Positions 9,084 through 18,307 of a stretch of 64,000 nt of DNA are shown piece by piece. The translations under genes and the position numbers were made by a program. The notes below the pieces were generated by a model, which saw only the letters and a list, made by a program, of their open reading frames with translations, was not told the origin of the DNA and did not search any database. Source of the DNA: Shimia isoporae (lineage in GTDB: Bacteria > Pseudomonadota > Alphaproteobacteria > Rhodobacterales > Rhodobacteraceae); NCBI RefSeq assembly GCF_004346865.1, contig NZ_SMGR01000001.1, forward strand, positions 1,736,001-1,800,000. Reading direction: 5' to 3'. Within the stretch, counting starts at the first letter, position 1. Each line of letters starts with the position of its first letter.

Positions 9084-10058
9084 ATGACGACACGCGCCGT
9101 AGTGATTGGCGTTGGCCACTATTTGCCGGAACGGGTCGTTCCCAACTCGGAATTTGAAAAAACCCTCGACACAAGCGACGAATGGATTCGGACCCGATCG
9201 GGGATCGAGCGCCGCCACTTTGCCGCTGAAGACGAAACCACTTCTATGCTCGGCGCTAAAGCTGCCCAATCGGCTTTGGAAAATGCAGGGCTAGCTCCCG
9301 ACGACGTCGATGCCATCGTTGTGGCAACTTCCACACCAGACCTGACCTTTCCGTCAGTTGCGACGATGATCCAGGAAAAAATCGGCATGACCCGAGGCTT
9401 CGGCTTTGATGTTCAAGCTGTGTGCGCAGGCTTCATCTACGCTCTGACCAACGCGAATGCTCTCGTTGTGTCTGGTCAGGCCAAACGCGTTCTGGTGATC
9501 GGTGCAGAAACTTTCTCCCGGATCATGGATTGGGAAGACCGCGCAACTTGTGTTCTCTTTGGTGACGGCGCTGGCGCGATCATTCTAGAGGCACAGGATC
9601 AAGCCGGCACCAATGCGGATCGCGGCGTTCTTTCCAGCGACCTCAATAGCGACGGGCGTTACCGCGACATGCTCTATGTTGACGGCGGCGTCAGTTCGAC
9701 CGGCTCCTCCGGCAAGCTGCGAATGCAGGGAAATGCCCTTTTCCGTCAAGCGGTTGAAAAACTAACTTCAACAGCCCACACGGCCCTTACCAAAATTGGC
9801 CTCAACGATGACGCCGTTGACTGGATCGTTCCACATCAGGCCAACATTCGTATTATCCAGGGCACCGCAAAGAAACTCGGTGTGCCAATGGATCGTGTCA
9901 TTGTGACCGTTCAGGACCACGGCAACACGTCCGCAGCATCCATCCCTCTTGCGATGTCAGTTGGCGTTTCCGAGGGTAAGATCAAGAAGGGTGATCTCCT
10001 TGTGGCTGAGGCGATCGGCGGCGGTTTGGCTTGGGGTGCCGTTGTCTTGCGCTGGTGA
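9084..10058 (+). CDS. fabH: 3-oxoacyl-ACP synthase III
   Basis: A 324-aa condensing enzyme that starts fatty-acid synthesis from acetyl-CoA and malonyl-ACP. The catalytic triad is visible: Cys in 'FDVQAVCAGFIYAL' (about residue 113), His in 'DWIVPHQANIRII' (about residue 252) and Asn in 'DHGNTSAASIP' (about residue 282). The C-terminal 'AIGGGLAWGAVVLRW' is typical. It starts 21 nt after plsX and is probably cotranscribed with it. Confidence 0.96.
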   Translation: MTTRAVVIGVGHYLPERVVPNSEFEKTLDTSDEWIRTRSGIERRHFAAEDETTSMLGAKAAQSALENAGLAPDDVDAIVVATSTPDLTFPSVATMIQEKIGMTRGFGFDVQAVCAGFIYALTNANALVVSGQAKRVLVIGAETFSRIMDWEDRATCVLFGDGAGAIILEAQDQAGTNADRGVLSSDLNSDGRYRDMLYVDGGVSSTGSSGKLRMQGNALFRQAVEKLTSTAHTALTKIGLNDDAVDWIVPHQANIRIIQGTAKKLGVPMDRVIVTVQDHGNTSAASIPLAMSVGVSEGKIKKGDLLVAEAIGGGLAWGAVVLRW

Positions 10059-10150
10059 ACCACTGGTAAAAACACCACCGCCACGCCCATAACGCCCCCT
10101 AACCCATTGTGAAATCGCGCAGATAATCGCTTACGGCGGCCTTCTGGTCA

Positions 10151-10180
10151 TTGACTCACAATTTCCCTTGCCCCTATTCT
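10151..10180 (+). promoter_or_regulatory. Candidate sigma-70 type promoter for ihfA
   Basis: TTGACT (10151-10156) and TATTCT (10175-10180) are separated by 18 bp, 32 nt before the ihfA start codon. The -35 is close to consensus and the -10 matches 4 of 6. It lies in the 153-nt gap after fabH, suggesting ihfA and the MerR-like gene can be transcribed separately from the plsX-fabH unit. Confidence 0.4.
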
Positions 10181-10211
10181 TGCTCATTGGATGGAAAAAT
10201 AGGGGGAGAAG

Positions 10212-10514
10212 ATGACCGGCAAGACATTGACCCGCATGGATCTCAGTGAAGCGGTGTTTCGCGAAGTGGGCCTGTCCCGCAATGACTCGGCCCAGCTTGT
10301 AGAGAGCGTGCTCAACCACATGTCTGACGCGCTTGTTCGCGGCGAACAGGTCAAAATTTCTTCCTTCGGCACATTCAGCGTCCGTGACAAGGCGGCACGC
10401 GTGGGTCGAAACCCGAAAACCGGCGAAGAGGTTCCGATCAACCCTCGCCGCGTTCTGACATTCCGGCCCTCGCACCTGATGAAAGACCGCGTGGCAGCCG
10501 GCAACAAGAAGTAA
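10212..10514 (+). CDS. ihfA: Integration host factor subunit alpha
   Basis: A 100-aa DNA-bending protein of the HU/IHF family. It starts [20 protein letters not shown] and has the intercalating-arm region '[19 protein letters not shown]' with the conserved Pro at the tip, then 'TFRPSHLMK'. GGGGGAG precedes the start. It would pair with an IHF-beta encoded elsewhere and act in nucleoid architecture and in sigma-54 or recombination complexes. Confidence 0.94.
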   Translation: MTGKTLTRMDLSEAVFREVGLSRNDSAQLVESVLNHMSDALVRGEQVKISSFGTFSVRDKAARVGRNPKTGEEVPINPRRVLTFRPSHLMKDRVAAGNKK

Positions 10515-10541
10515 CAGGTTAACACCGAGGCGGCAGTAGCT

Positions 10542-11318
10542 ATGGCCAAATCCCGCGATGCGTTTCGCACAATCAGCGAAGTCGCCGAGTGGCTTGATAT
10601 CCAAGCGCATGTTTTGCGGTTCTGGGAAAGCAAATTCACGCAAGTGAAACCGGTCAAACGCGCCGGCGGTCGTCGCTATTATCGTCGGCAGGATATGTTG
10701 CTGCTGGGTGGTATCAAGAAACTGCTGCATGACGATGGTATGACCATCAAAGGCGCTCAGAAACTGTTGCGGGAAGAAGGCATCAAATACGTCGCTTCCC
10801 TGTCTCGGCCTGTGGACTCCGACGAAGCAGACATTATCGACGCCGTCGCGATTCCTACCCCAGCCGACGAAAACGTTGCTGAGACCGCGCCGGAGATTGG
10901 CGAAACCGCTTCGGAAAACGCCAATGAACCAGAGGCTTTGGAAGCACAAGCGGACGACGTTTCACCGGAGCCGACACCAAGCGTTGCTGATACAGCCGAA
11001 ACTGTCGAGGAAATCGCGCCAGTACCGGCTCAAGGAATTGCGGAACAGCAAGACGCTGTCACCGGAGCGTTTGAGCAGCCGTCATTGGAACCCGCTTTGA
11101 CGTCGTCAGAAGACAGCACGACCGAAGCTTCCGCCGATGAAGACGACTTCACTCCGGATACGGCGTCCTCAGACTTCGATGAAGAAGTACTGGAAAACTT
11201 CCTCGTAAACCTTCGTCACGTCTCGCATATCCACCCGGCGCAAGCCGCGGAAGCCTCATCGCTCGTTGCCCGTTTTGCCAAGCTGTTCCAGGCGACGCAG
11301 GAAAGCGAACAGGCCTGA
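10542..11318 (+). CDS. MerR-like HTH regulator with long acidic tail
   Basis: A 258-aa protein. Residues about 8-80 form a MerR-type winged helix ('[25 protein letters not shown]', '[21 protein letters not shown]'). Residues about 100-210 are a disordered acidic Glu/Ala/Pro/Thr-rich region, followed by a short conserved C-terminus ([24 protein letters not shown]). No effector domain or metal-binding cysteines are visible. This ihfA-adjacent gene is common in alphaproteobacteria; its regulon is not known to me. It starts 27 nt after ihfA and is probably cotranscribed. Confidence 0.8.
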   Translation: MAKSRDAFRTISEVAEWLDIQAHVLRFWESKFTQVKPVKRAGGRRYYRRQDMLLLGGIKKLLHDDGMTIKGAQKLLREEGIKYVASLSRPVDSDEADIIDAVAIPTPADENVAETAPEIGETASENANEPEALEAQADDVSPEPTPSVADTAETVEEIAPVPAQGIAEQQDAVTGAFEQPSLEPALTSSEDSTTEASADEDDFTPDTASSDFDEEVLENFLVNLRHVSHIHPAQAAEASSLVARFAKLFQATQESEQA

Positions 11319-11377
11319 CCAAAGTTGCGTTTTTTGACTTGCCCCCGCCCGCAATTTCGTTATGAACAGCCCATCGT

Positions 11378-11454
11378 CGGGCTATGGCGCAGCCTGGTAG
11401 CGCGTCCGTCTGGGGGACGGAAGGTCGCAGGTTCGAGTCCTGCTAGCCCGACCA
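11378..11454 (+). tRNA. tRNA-Pro(GGG)
   Basis: A 77-nt cloverleaf. Acceptor arm CGGGCTA pairs with TAGCCCG, discriminator A, CCA encoded (11452-11454). The anticodon stem TCCGT/ACGGA closes the loop CTGGGGG, giving anticodon GGG. The T arm is GCAGG-TTCGAGT-CCTGC. Confidence 0.97.
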
Positions 11455-11462
11455 TAGAAAAC

Positions 11463-11494
11463 CGCCCGTGTGCCGCAAGGCCCGGGCGATTTTT
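11463..11494 (+). terminator. Rho-independent terminator after tRNA-Pro
   Basis: CGCCCG (11463-11468) pairs with CGGGCG (11483-11488), followed by ATTTTTG. It lies 8 nt after the tRNA 3' end and just upstream of the dcd-like gene. Confidence 0.6.
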
Positions 11495-11512
11495 GTATCC
11501 TGAGGGACCATA

Positions 11513-12589
11513 ATGACCGGCGTATTGCCCAGCCAAACCATTGAAAACATGCTGACAACCGGCGAGATTTCGGTTTCGCAACCGGTTGTAGAAGGACAGG
11601 TTCAACCCGCTTCTCTCGACCTGCGTCTCGGTGGGGTAGCCTACCGGGTACGCGCGTCTTTCCTTGCCGGACAGGACCGCACCGTCGCAGACCGACTGTC
11701 AGAGTTCGAAATGCATCGCATTGATCTGACAAATGGCGCAGTTCTTGAAAAGGGATGTGTCTATGTTGTGCCTCTGATGGAAAGTCTTGACCTTCCTGAA
11801 GGTGTTCAAGCTGTCGCCAATGCCAAAAGTTCCACCGGACGCCTCGATCTGCTGACCCGCACCATCACTGATGGTGGTACAGAGTTTGACCGAATTGCAC
11901 CTGGCTACAGCGGTCCTTTGTATGCCGAGATTTGCCCTCGCAGCTTTTCGGTTCTCGTCCGTCCGGGAATGCGTCTCAACCAGATTCGCTTCCGAAAAGG
12001 TCAGAGCATTCTAACCGATGCGGATCTGCGTACATTGCATGATCGCAGCCCGCTTGTGGATGGTGACGCCGTTATCGACGACGGACTGGGCTTCTCGGTT
12101 GATCTGAAACCCGCTTCTGGCTCGTTGGTAGGCTATCGGGCAAAGCCACACACTGGCGTGATCGATCTCGACAACATCGGTCACTATGACCCTGCTGACT
12201 ACTGGGAAGAACTGCACAGTGCCGATGGAAAGATCATTCTGGATCCTGGCGCCTTCTACATCCTGGTGAGCCGTGAGGCTGTTCACATTCCACCGGCCTA
12301 TGCCGCTGAAATGGCGCCGTTCTTAGCGATGGTGGGTGAGTTCCGTGTTCACTATGCTGGCTTTTTCGATCCCGGTTTCGGACACGACGCTGCCGGCGGT
12401 GCAGGTTCACGCGGTGTGCTGGAAGTACGGTGCCACGAGGCTCCCTTTGTTTTGGAGCACGGTCAGGTGGTCGGACGACTGGTCTATGAGCGCATGGCAG
12501 ACGTGCCCGATCAGCTCTACGGCGCGGGTATTTCGTCAAACTACCAGGGTCAGGGGTTGAAATTGTCCAAGCACTTCAAAAGCGCCTGA
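11513..12589 (+). CDS. dcd: 2'-deoxycytidine 5'-triphosphate deaminase, long form
   Basis: A 358-aa protein, roughly twice the length of classical Dcd (about 190 aa). 'QPASLDLRLGGVAYRVRASFL' near residue 30 is the Dcd/dUTPase beta-barrel start; 'AKSSTGRLDLLTRTITDGGTEFD' near residue 105 is the nucleotide-binding motif. The C-terminal half repeats the fold, with 'FDPGFGHDAAGGAGSRGVLEVRCHE' echoing the same core, so this is a tandem-barrel form. It should supply dUTP from dCTP. A tandem arrangement of this kind occurs in other alphaproteobacteria. Confidence 0.85.
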   Translation: MTGVLPSQTIENMLTTGEISVSQPVVEGQVQPASLDLRLGGVAYRVRASFLAGQDRTVADRLSEFEMHRIDLTNGAVLEKGCVYVVPLMESLDLPEGVQAVANAKSSTGRLDLLTRTITDGGTEFDRIAPGYSGPLYAEICPRSFSVLVRPGMRLNQIRFRKGQSILTDADLRTLHDRSPLVDGDAVIDDGLGFSVDLKPASGSLVGYRAKPHTGVIDLDNIGHYDPADYWEELHSADGKIILDPGAFYILVSREAVHIPPAYAAEMAPFLAMVGEFRVHYAGFFDPGFGHDAAGGAGSRGVLEVRCHEAPFVLEHGQVVGRLVYERMADVPDQLYGAGISSNYQGQGLKLSKHFKSA

Positions 12590-12595
12590 CAATCC

Positions 12596-12814
12596 TCAGA
12601 ATTTGTTCATGCGGCGCATCACGCGCATCGCCTGTTTCGCCTGTTTCGCGCTGTTCTGACCCTGAGGGCGGCTTTGACCGCCCTGCCCGTTACCGTTGCG
12701 CGCCTGCTTCTGACCTTTGCCAGATACTGCGTTCATGCCGGCGTTGATGCCGCCATTTACCGCACGGCGCGTGATCTGCCGGATAATCATGTTGATGATA
12801 CGGTCGAGGTTCAT
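12596..12814 (-). CDS. Small basic Gly/Gln/Asn-rich protein, unknown function
   Basis: 72 aa from MNLDRIINMIIRQITRRAVN. An N-terminal amphipathic helix (DRIINMIIRQI) is followed by a low-complexity Gly/Gln/Asn/Lys linker and a basic Met/Arg-rich C-terminal helix (AMRVMRRMNKF). No named domain. The composition and the complete, short ORF suggest a real gene, possibly membrane- or nucleic-acid-associated. It is convergent with dcd, 6 nt apart. Confidence 0.55.
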   Translation of the reverse strand: MNLDRIINMIIRQITRRAVNGGINAGMNAVSGKGQKQARNGNGQGGQSRPQGQNSAKQAKQAMRVMRRMNKF

Positions 12815-12902
12815 GCCTTCGCTCCCAGTCTGCTCATGCGAAAACATAAGTGGCAATTGTGCCGAATTTAAGGCTCACACGCCGGAAAACGAAGGATTGT
12901 TC

Positions 12903-13592
12903 TCAATCCTCGAACATTTCCGACTGTCCCTCAATGACCTCGTCGTCCTCTTCGTCGTCCTCTGGCTGACCCAGCGGCATCGTTCCGGGCGGTGGGCGGT
13001 TCTCTAGCAAACCGGCGGCGCGCAGTTCCTTGAGCCCTGGCAAGTCTCGCGCACTGGCCAAACCGAAGTGGTCCAGAAATTCGGATGTCACGACAAACGT
13101 CACAGGACGACCTGGAGTCATTTTGCGTCGCCCGAACCGGATCCATTCCATTTCCAGCAATTGGTCGACGGTGCCTCGGCTAACACTTACGCCGCGGATC
13201 TCTTCGATTTCTGCACGCGTGACCGGTTGATGATAGGCAATGATGGCCAATGTTTCGATCGCAGCCCGCGAGAGTTTCCGCGTCTCTACTGTTTCTTTTT
13301 GCATAAGAAAGCCAAGATCGCCTGCCGTGCGCATCGCCCAGGAGTCGCCGACTTTTACCAGTTGAACACCGCGCCCTTCATAACGCTTTCTTAGGTGTAC
13401 CAACGCCTCTGCCGCGTCGCATCCGTGCGGCATCCGCGCGTTCATATCCTTGATTGTTACAGGCTCAGCCGAAGCAAAAAGGATGGCTTCGCACATCCGT
13501 TCCTGCTCGCCCATTGGCGGCGCCTCGAACAGGCTTTCTTCTTTTTCTTCAGATACTTGTGCCTCTATCTTTTCGTCGTTTTCTTCAATCAT
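12903..13592 (-). CDS. scpB: Segregation and condensation protein B
   Basis: About 229 aa from MIEENDEKIEAQ; the ORF can be extended upstream but the extension lies inside scpA. ScpB is the kite subunit of the SMC-ScpAB condensin complex. Winged-helix motifs are visible: 'CEAILFASAEPVTIKDMNARMP', 'SRAAIETLAIIAYHQPVTRAEIEEIRGVSVSRGTVDQLLE' and 'TFVVTSEFLDHFGL'. The start overlaps the scpA stop by 8 nt, implying translational coupling. A long acidic tail ends the protein. Confidence 0.92.
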   Translation of the reverse strand: MIEENDEKIEAQVSEEKEESLFEAPPMGEQERMCEAILFASAEPVTIKDMNARMPHGCDAAEALVHLRKRYEGRGVQLVKVGDSWAMRTAGDLGFLMQKETVETRKLSRAAIETLAIIAYHQPVTRAEIEEIRGVSVSRGTVDQLLEMEWIRFGRRKMTPGRPVTFVVTSEFLDHFGLASARDLPGLKELRAAGLLENRPPPGTMPLGQPEDDEEDDEVIEGQSEMFED

Positions 13593-14409
13593 CTCTGTCT
13601 TCCCGTCGTCGCACTTGGATCGGCGCGAATGTGTCTGATTGCCGGATAAGCACCTTGCCTTCCTTGGCGAGCTCAAGCGAGGCAGCAAAGGTGGCGGCGG
13701 TCGCTGACCGGCGTTTCACGGGATCATTCTCCCATCCTTGCGGCAGATAACTCATGATGTCTGTCCACGTGCCAGCAAAACCAATCAGGCCGCGCATCCG
13801 CTCAAGCGCTTCCTCCATGGTAAACACCGACTCTCGGTCCATCACGAAAGGCCTGAATTCGTCACGTGTCCGCAACCGCGCATAGCCCTGCATTAAATCA
13901 AGCAGCGTCGCGGAATAGGTCACGCGACGTACGCGTTCAACGCTCTCCGGAATTCCGCGCGCAAAAAAATCCCGCCCCAATCGGTCACGCGCCATCAACT
14001 TGGCAGCCGCATCGCGCATGGCCTGCAAGCGTTCCAACTGAAACGCAAGGTGTGCTGCCAACTCTTCGCCGGACGGCCCTTCTTCACTGGGATCAGGGGG
14101 GAGAAGCAACCTGGATTTCAAAAACGCCAGCCATGCCGCCATCACAAGATAGTCTGCCGCCAGTTCCAGTCGGAGCGCCTTCGCTTTCTCGACAAACGCC
14201 AGATACTGCTGCGCGAGATGTAAAATGGAGATCTTGCGCAGGTCCACCTTTTGCGTACGGGACAACGTCAACAAAAGATCCAAAGGCCCCTCAAATCCGT
14301 CGACATCAACGATCAAGGCTTCCGCCGCAAGGCGATCAGCCACAGAGACTCCGCCCACCAGCGTGTCCGCACCTTCCGGTGCCGTGTCATCAAAGAGGTT
14401 TTCGGCCAT
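13585..14409 (-). CDS. scpA: Segregation and condensation protein A
   Basis: A 274-aa kleisin subunit bridging SMC heads and ScpB. The signature 'VDGFEGPLDLLLTLSRTQKVDLRKISILHLAQQYLAFVE' sits at about residues 35-72, followed by 'AADYLVMAAWLAFLKSRLLLP'. The C-terminal winged helix is present. It is coupled to scpB and lies 12 nt downstream of nagZ. Confidence 0.92.
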   Translation of the reverse strand: MAENLFDDTAPEGADTLVGGVSVADRLAAEALIVDVDGFEGPLDLLLTLSRTQKVDLRKISILHLAQQYLAFVEKAKALRLELAADYLVMAAWLAFLKSRLLLPPDPSEEGPSGEELAAHLAFQLERLQAMRDAAAKLMARDRLGRDFFARGIPESVERVRRVTYSATLLDLMQGYARLRTRDEFRPFVMDRESVFTMEEALERMRGLIGFAGTWTDIMSYLPQGWENDPVKRRSATAATFAASLELAKEGKVLIRQSDTFAPIQVRRREDRDD

Positions 14410-14421
14410 ATGCTCGCCTGT

Positions 14422-15405
14422 TCAGAACGTCTTAAGTTCCGCAGTGAGCGCTTCAATGTCAACAGTATCAGGCGTTTTGCGCGCCGCCAGAGCCGCCTCC
14501 GCGCGCGCTTGCGCCGCAACTGTCATCAAGCCACAAGCCTGCGCAACCTCCCGCATTTCTGCAAGGTCGCCGTTGCAGTGCAAAACAACATCACATCCCG
14601 CAGCAATACTGGCAGCGGATTTTTCTGCCAGAGGCGCCGTTAGTGCTTTCATGGATATGTCGTCCGTCATGACCAAACCGTCAAAGCCAATGTGCTCTCG
14701 AATGAGTTGCATCATCTTCGGCGACGTCGTTGCAGGTCGATTATCGAATGCGGTGTAGACCAGATGTGCGGTCATCCCCATTGGCAGGTCATTCAATGCT
14801 TTGAACGGCGCGAAATCTGCAGCCAGTTCTGCTTCGGCTGCGGTTACTGTCGGCAGGTCAAAATGGCTATCCACCACGGCGCGGCCATGGCCTGGCATAT
14901 GCTTCATGACTGGCAGAACACCGCCATCCGACAACCCGTCTGCCATTGCACGACCAATAGAAGAAATTTCTTCTGGATCAGTACCATAGCACCGGTTCTT
15001 CAAGAACGGATGCGTGCCGTCTCGGGCCACATCCAGCATCGGCGCGCAATTTGCATCGACCCCCATGCCATGCAGTTCATGCGCGATGATGCGACCTCGC
15101 AGATACATTGCACGTGATGCATTCGCACCAGCCCGTTCAACCTCCTCAAGTGGTGGAACGAACTCAGTGGCCAACGGCGCACGGAACCGTTGCACCCGCC
15201 CGCCCTCCTGATCGATCAGGATCGGGGCGTGATGATCAACACAGGATCGCAATTCGGCGCACAAAGCCCGAACCTGATCTGCGGTTTCAATATTACGCGC
15301 GAAAAGAATAAATCCGAATGGGCGCGCGTTTCGGAAGAACGCGCGCTCACCTGCGCTTAGACGCAGTCCTTCACAGCCAAAAATCGTTGCGCCGAATGGG
15401 CTCAT
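14422..15405 (-). CDS. nagZ: Beta-N-acetylhexosaminidase NagZ (GH3)
   Basis: A 327-aa cytoplasmic enzyme that removes GlcNAc from anhydro-muropeptides in cell-wall recycling. GH3/NagZ landmarks are 'LIDQEGGRVQRFR' (about residue 65), the mobile-loop catalytic dyad in 'KHMPGHGRAVVDSHFDLP' (about residue 170) and the nucleophile Asp in 'FDGLVMTDDISMKAL' (about residue 245). Full length. It lies between the SPOR-domain protein and scpA, all in one orientation. Confidence 0.93.
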   Translation of the reverse strand: MSPFGATIFGCEGLRLSAGERAFFRNARPFGFILFARNIETADQVRALCAELRSCVDHHAPILIDQEGGRVQRFRAPLATEFVPPLEEVERAGANASRAMYLRGRIIAHELHGMGVDANCAPMLDVARDGTHPFLKNRCYGTDPEEISSIGRAMADGLSDGGVLPVMKHMPGHGRAVVDSHFDLPTVTAAEAELAADFAPFKALNDLPMGMTAHLVYTAFDNRPATTSPKMMQLIREHIGFDGLVMTDDISMKALTAPLAEKSAASIAAGCDVVLHCNGDLAEMREVAQACGLMTVAAQARAEAALAARKTPDTVDIEALTAELKTF

Positions 15406-15412
15406 GCCTGAG

Positions 15413-16420
15413 TCACCGTGTCGTCACCGGAATACAATCCGCATTTTCCGCCTTCAAAGCAGAACACAGGCGGCGTGAATCGGACACATCAGCAAACCCC
15501 ATTGCCCGCAAACGATAGAACGTGCGACCGCCGCTGCTGGCTTTCTGGATGACACGCGTTTTGTCGCTCAAATAGGCATCAAACCGTCCCAGCAGTTTGT
15601 CCCATTCCTTTGCAGCAATCTCCGGGCTCGCAAAGGCCCCCAGTTGCACCATACGGGTTCCTGCTGGAATATCCGCTGCATCCATTGTCTTTGGAGCCAC
15701 GTCAATCGTCGGCGAAGCCGAGGCCGTACGGGTCGAAAGATCCGCAGGACGCAGTTTCGGACGCAGAGAACGCTTCAGGCCACCGACGATCTCCTGCTTT
15801 GGCGCTTGCGCCGCTTCCTTGACTGCTTCATCCACGGCAGACAAAGACACTTGGACTGGCTTTGCTTCCGCAACCTCTTCCCGGCTCAAAGGTTTTGCTC
15901 CGGCTGCAAGCTGCGCGGCCAATTCTTCAACGCTCAAGGGCTTGCTCGTGTCTATCGGTTCCGGAGCGACAATGGGCGCTGCGGCTGATACCTCGACTTC
16001 CTGAAGATCATCGGACCGGACATTTGGCACAACTGTACTGCGCGCACGTGGCGTTTCGCTATCAATCGAAATCGGAGGCGGCGCAACAACCAGCCTGTCG
16101 GCCGGTTTGGCAGCTGAACCGACTGCTGCCACATCGTTGACAGCGAGACCTTGGTGATCCGCCTGACTTCCACCTGGGTCTTCAGGCTGAACGCGCATTG
16201 GTCCTTCCAAAGCACGCACCACCGGAACGCCGCTCACATCTCGCGACAGGATTTGATAACCCCAAACGCACGCACCGACCACAAGGCCAATTGAAAGAAG
16301 GCCACCGGCCCGGTTTACCAGATTAGTCGCACCATTGCCGCTTGCGGGCGCTTCGTACGCCGCATCAACAGGCCGCGCAACTTCGCGCCTGATCATGCCA
16401 TCCACGGGATAGTCTGCCAT
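15413..16420 (-). CDS. SPOR domain cell-envelope protein
   Basis: 335 aa from MADYPVDGMIRREVARP, chosen because GTGAGG lies 7 nt upstream. One TM helix (about residues 40-60, LLSIGLVVGACVWGYQIL) separates a short cytoplasmic tail from a long periplasmic Ala/Pro/Val/Glu-rich linker. A C-terminal SPOR domain (about residues 260-335, 'RMVQLGAFASPEIAAKEWDKLLGRF', 'GRTFYRLRAMGF', 'CSALKAENADCIPV') binds denuded glycan at division septa. Likely a divisome-associated protein; FtsN-like architecture, but I would not assign ftsN. Confidence 0.82.
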   Translation of the reverse strand: MADYPVDGMIRREVARPVDAAYEAPASGNGATNLVNRAGGLLSIGLVVGACVWGYQILSRDVSGVPVVRALEGPMRVQPEDPGGSQADHQGLAVNDVAAVGSAAKPADRLVVAPPPISIDSETPRARSTVVPNVRSDDLQEVEVSAAAPIVAPEPIDTSKPLSVEELAAQLAAGAKPLSREEVAEAKPVQVSLSAVDEAVKEAAQAPKQEIVGGLKRSLRPKLRPADLSTRTASASPTIDVAPKTMDAADIPAGTRMVQLGAFASPEIAAKEWDKLLGRFDAYLSDKTRVIQKASSGGRTFYRLRAMGFADVSDSRRLCSALKAENADCIPVTTR

Positions 16421-16502
16421 GTTCGCCTCACTGCCCACGCCGATGCTTTGCCGGCGGGGTCGTCTTGCCTAGTTCCTCAAAAACCGGCGACGTGCAGCTT
16501 GA

Positions 16503-18245
16503 CTACCGCATCTCCTGCGCCGGAGTTACGCCCAGAATACCAAGACCTGCAGAAATAACAACGGCCACGGACCGCGCGAGCGCAATTTTGGCTTGCGAAG
16601 TCGCCACATTGTCCTGAATGAACCGAAGAGACGTGTCTTCATTGCCCTTGTTCCAGAGACCGTGAAGCTCGCTTGCCAGCTCATACAGATAGAATGCGAC
16701 GCGGTGCGGTTCATTTGTTCGGCCCGCAATTTCCACCAGACGCGGCCATTCCGCCAGCTTTCTGGCAACAGTGATTTCCGCGTCATGATCCAACTGCGCA
16801 ATGTCCGCGCGTGCCAGAACCTCGTCTGCCGCTGCAATACCGGCCTCTTCCGCCTTGCGGATCACCGAGCACACACGCGCATGGGCATATTGCACGTAGA
16901 AGACCGGATTGTCCTTCGATTGCTCTAGGACTTTGTCAAAGTCGAAATCCAGAGGCGCGTCATTTTTCCGGGTCAGCATGACGAAACGCGTCACATCAGA
17001 ACCGACCTGATCCACAACATCGCGCAAAGTCACAAACGTGCCTGCGCGTTTGGACATTTTGAACGGCTCCCCGTTTTTGTACAACTTCACCAACTGCGTG
17101 AGCTTGATATCCAACGGGACCTGTCCATCTGACAGCGCCGAAACGGCTGCTTTCATACGTTTGACATAGCCGCCATGGTCCGCACCAAACACATCAATAA
17201 GCTCGTCGAAGCCTCTGGAAACCTTATCATAATGATAAGCGATGTCCGGCGCGAAATAGGTCCAGCTTCCATCGGATTTCTTCACCGGACGGTCCACGTC
17301 GTCTCCGTGATCGGTCGAGCGGAATAGGGTCTGTTCACGCGGTTCCCAGTCTTCGGGCTTTTTGCCTTTCGGCGGTTCCAGAACACCTTCGTAAATCAAC
17401 CCCTTGCTCTGCAAGGATTCCAGGGCGCTCTCAATCCGACCGGTGCCGTACAGCGACTTTTCGGAGAAAAAGAGGTCCATCTCGACGCCCAGAGCTTTCA
17501 GGTCCTCTCGGATCAAGTCCATCATAGCCGCGGTGGAAAACTCGCGCACATCGACTAGCCAAACGCTTTCGTCCTGCCCGACATAGGCTTCGCCAACCTT
17601 GTCCTTCAGCGCTTCTCCGACCGGGATCAGATAGTCACCCGGATAAGTGCCGTCCTCGAATGCAACATCTTGACCGTGCGCTTCAAGATACCGCAAATAA
17701 ACCGAACGCGCGAGCACATCCACCTGCGCACCGCCGTCATTGATGTAATATTCGCGCGTCACATCATAACCGACAAAATCCAGCAAAGACGCGAGCGCAT
17801 CTCCAAACACCGCGCCGCGGGTGTGTCCAACGTGCAGCGGCCCGGTCGGGTTCGCAGACACATATTCCACATTCACTTTCTTGCCCGTTCCCATATCGGA
17901 ACGACCAAAATCGTTGCCCGCTTCCAAAGCCGCTTTGACTACGCCCTGCCAAAGAGCTGCCGACAACCGCATGTTCAAAAAGCCCGGCCCTGCGACCTCT
18001 GCAATTTCCACACGGGTGTCTTCGGCAAGCTTGCCGGCAAGTACGTCTGCTATGTCCCGCGGCTTCATTTTCGCGGGCTTTGCCAGCACCATCGCCGCGT
18101 TGGTGGCCATATCACCGTGCAGCGCATCACGCGGCGGCTCGACGGCCACGTTTTTGAAATCCAGTCCCTCGGGCAGAACGCCTTCGGCTTGCATCGCTGT
18201 CAGCGCGTCGATCACCAGCCCGCGCATCTCGGTGAATAGGTTCAT
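16503..18245 (-). CDS. argS: Arginyl-tRNA synthetase
   Basis: A 580-aa class I synthetase. The HIGH-type motif is [14 protein letters not shown] (about residue 135), the KMSKS-type motif is '[15 protein letters not shown]' (about residue 400), and the C-terminal DALR anticodon-binding domain ends in '[24 protein letters not shown]'. Length is normal. It is transcribed with the downstream SPOR protein, nagZ and scpAB. Confidence 0.97.
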   Translation of the reverse strand: MNLFTEMRGLVIDALTAMQAEGVLPEGLDFKNVAVEPPRDALHGDMATNAAMVLAKPAKMKPRDIADVLAGKLAEDTRVEIAEVAGPGFLNMRLSAALWQGVVKAALEAGNDFGRSDMGTGKKVNVEYVSANPTGPLHVGHTRGAVFGDALASLLDFVGYDVTREYYINDGGAQVDVLARSVYLRYLEAHGQDVAFEDGTYPGDYLIPVGEALKDKVGEAYVGQDESVWLVDVREFSTAAMMDLIREDLKALGVEMDLFFSEKSLYGTGRIESALESLQSKGLIYEGVLEPPKGKKPEDWEPREQTLFRSTDHGDDVDRPVKKSDGSWTYFAPDIAYHYDKVSRGFDELIDVFGADHGGYVKRMKAAVSALSDGQVPLDIKLTQLVKLYKNGEPFKMSKRAGTFVTLRDVVDQVGSDVTRFVMLTRKNDAPLDFDFDKVLEQSKDNPVFYVQYAHARVCSVIRKAEEAGIAAADEVLARADIAQLDHDAEITVARKLAEWPRLVEIAGRTNEPHRVAFYLYELASELHGLWNKGNEDTSLRFIQDNVATSQAKIALARSVAVVISAGLGILGVTPAQEMR

Positions 18246-18307
18246 CAGACCTGTCCTTTATAGGTTTGAGTGGGGTTTACCACCAATCGCTGCCACGTCA
18301 ATGACAC

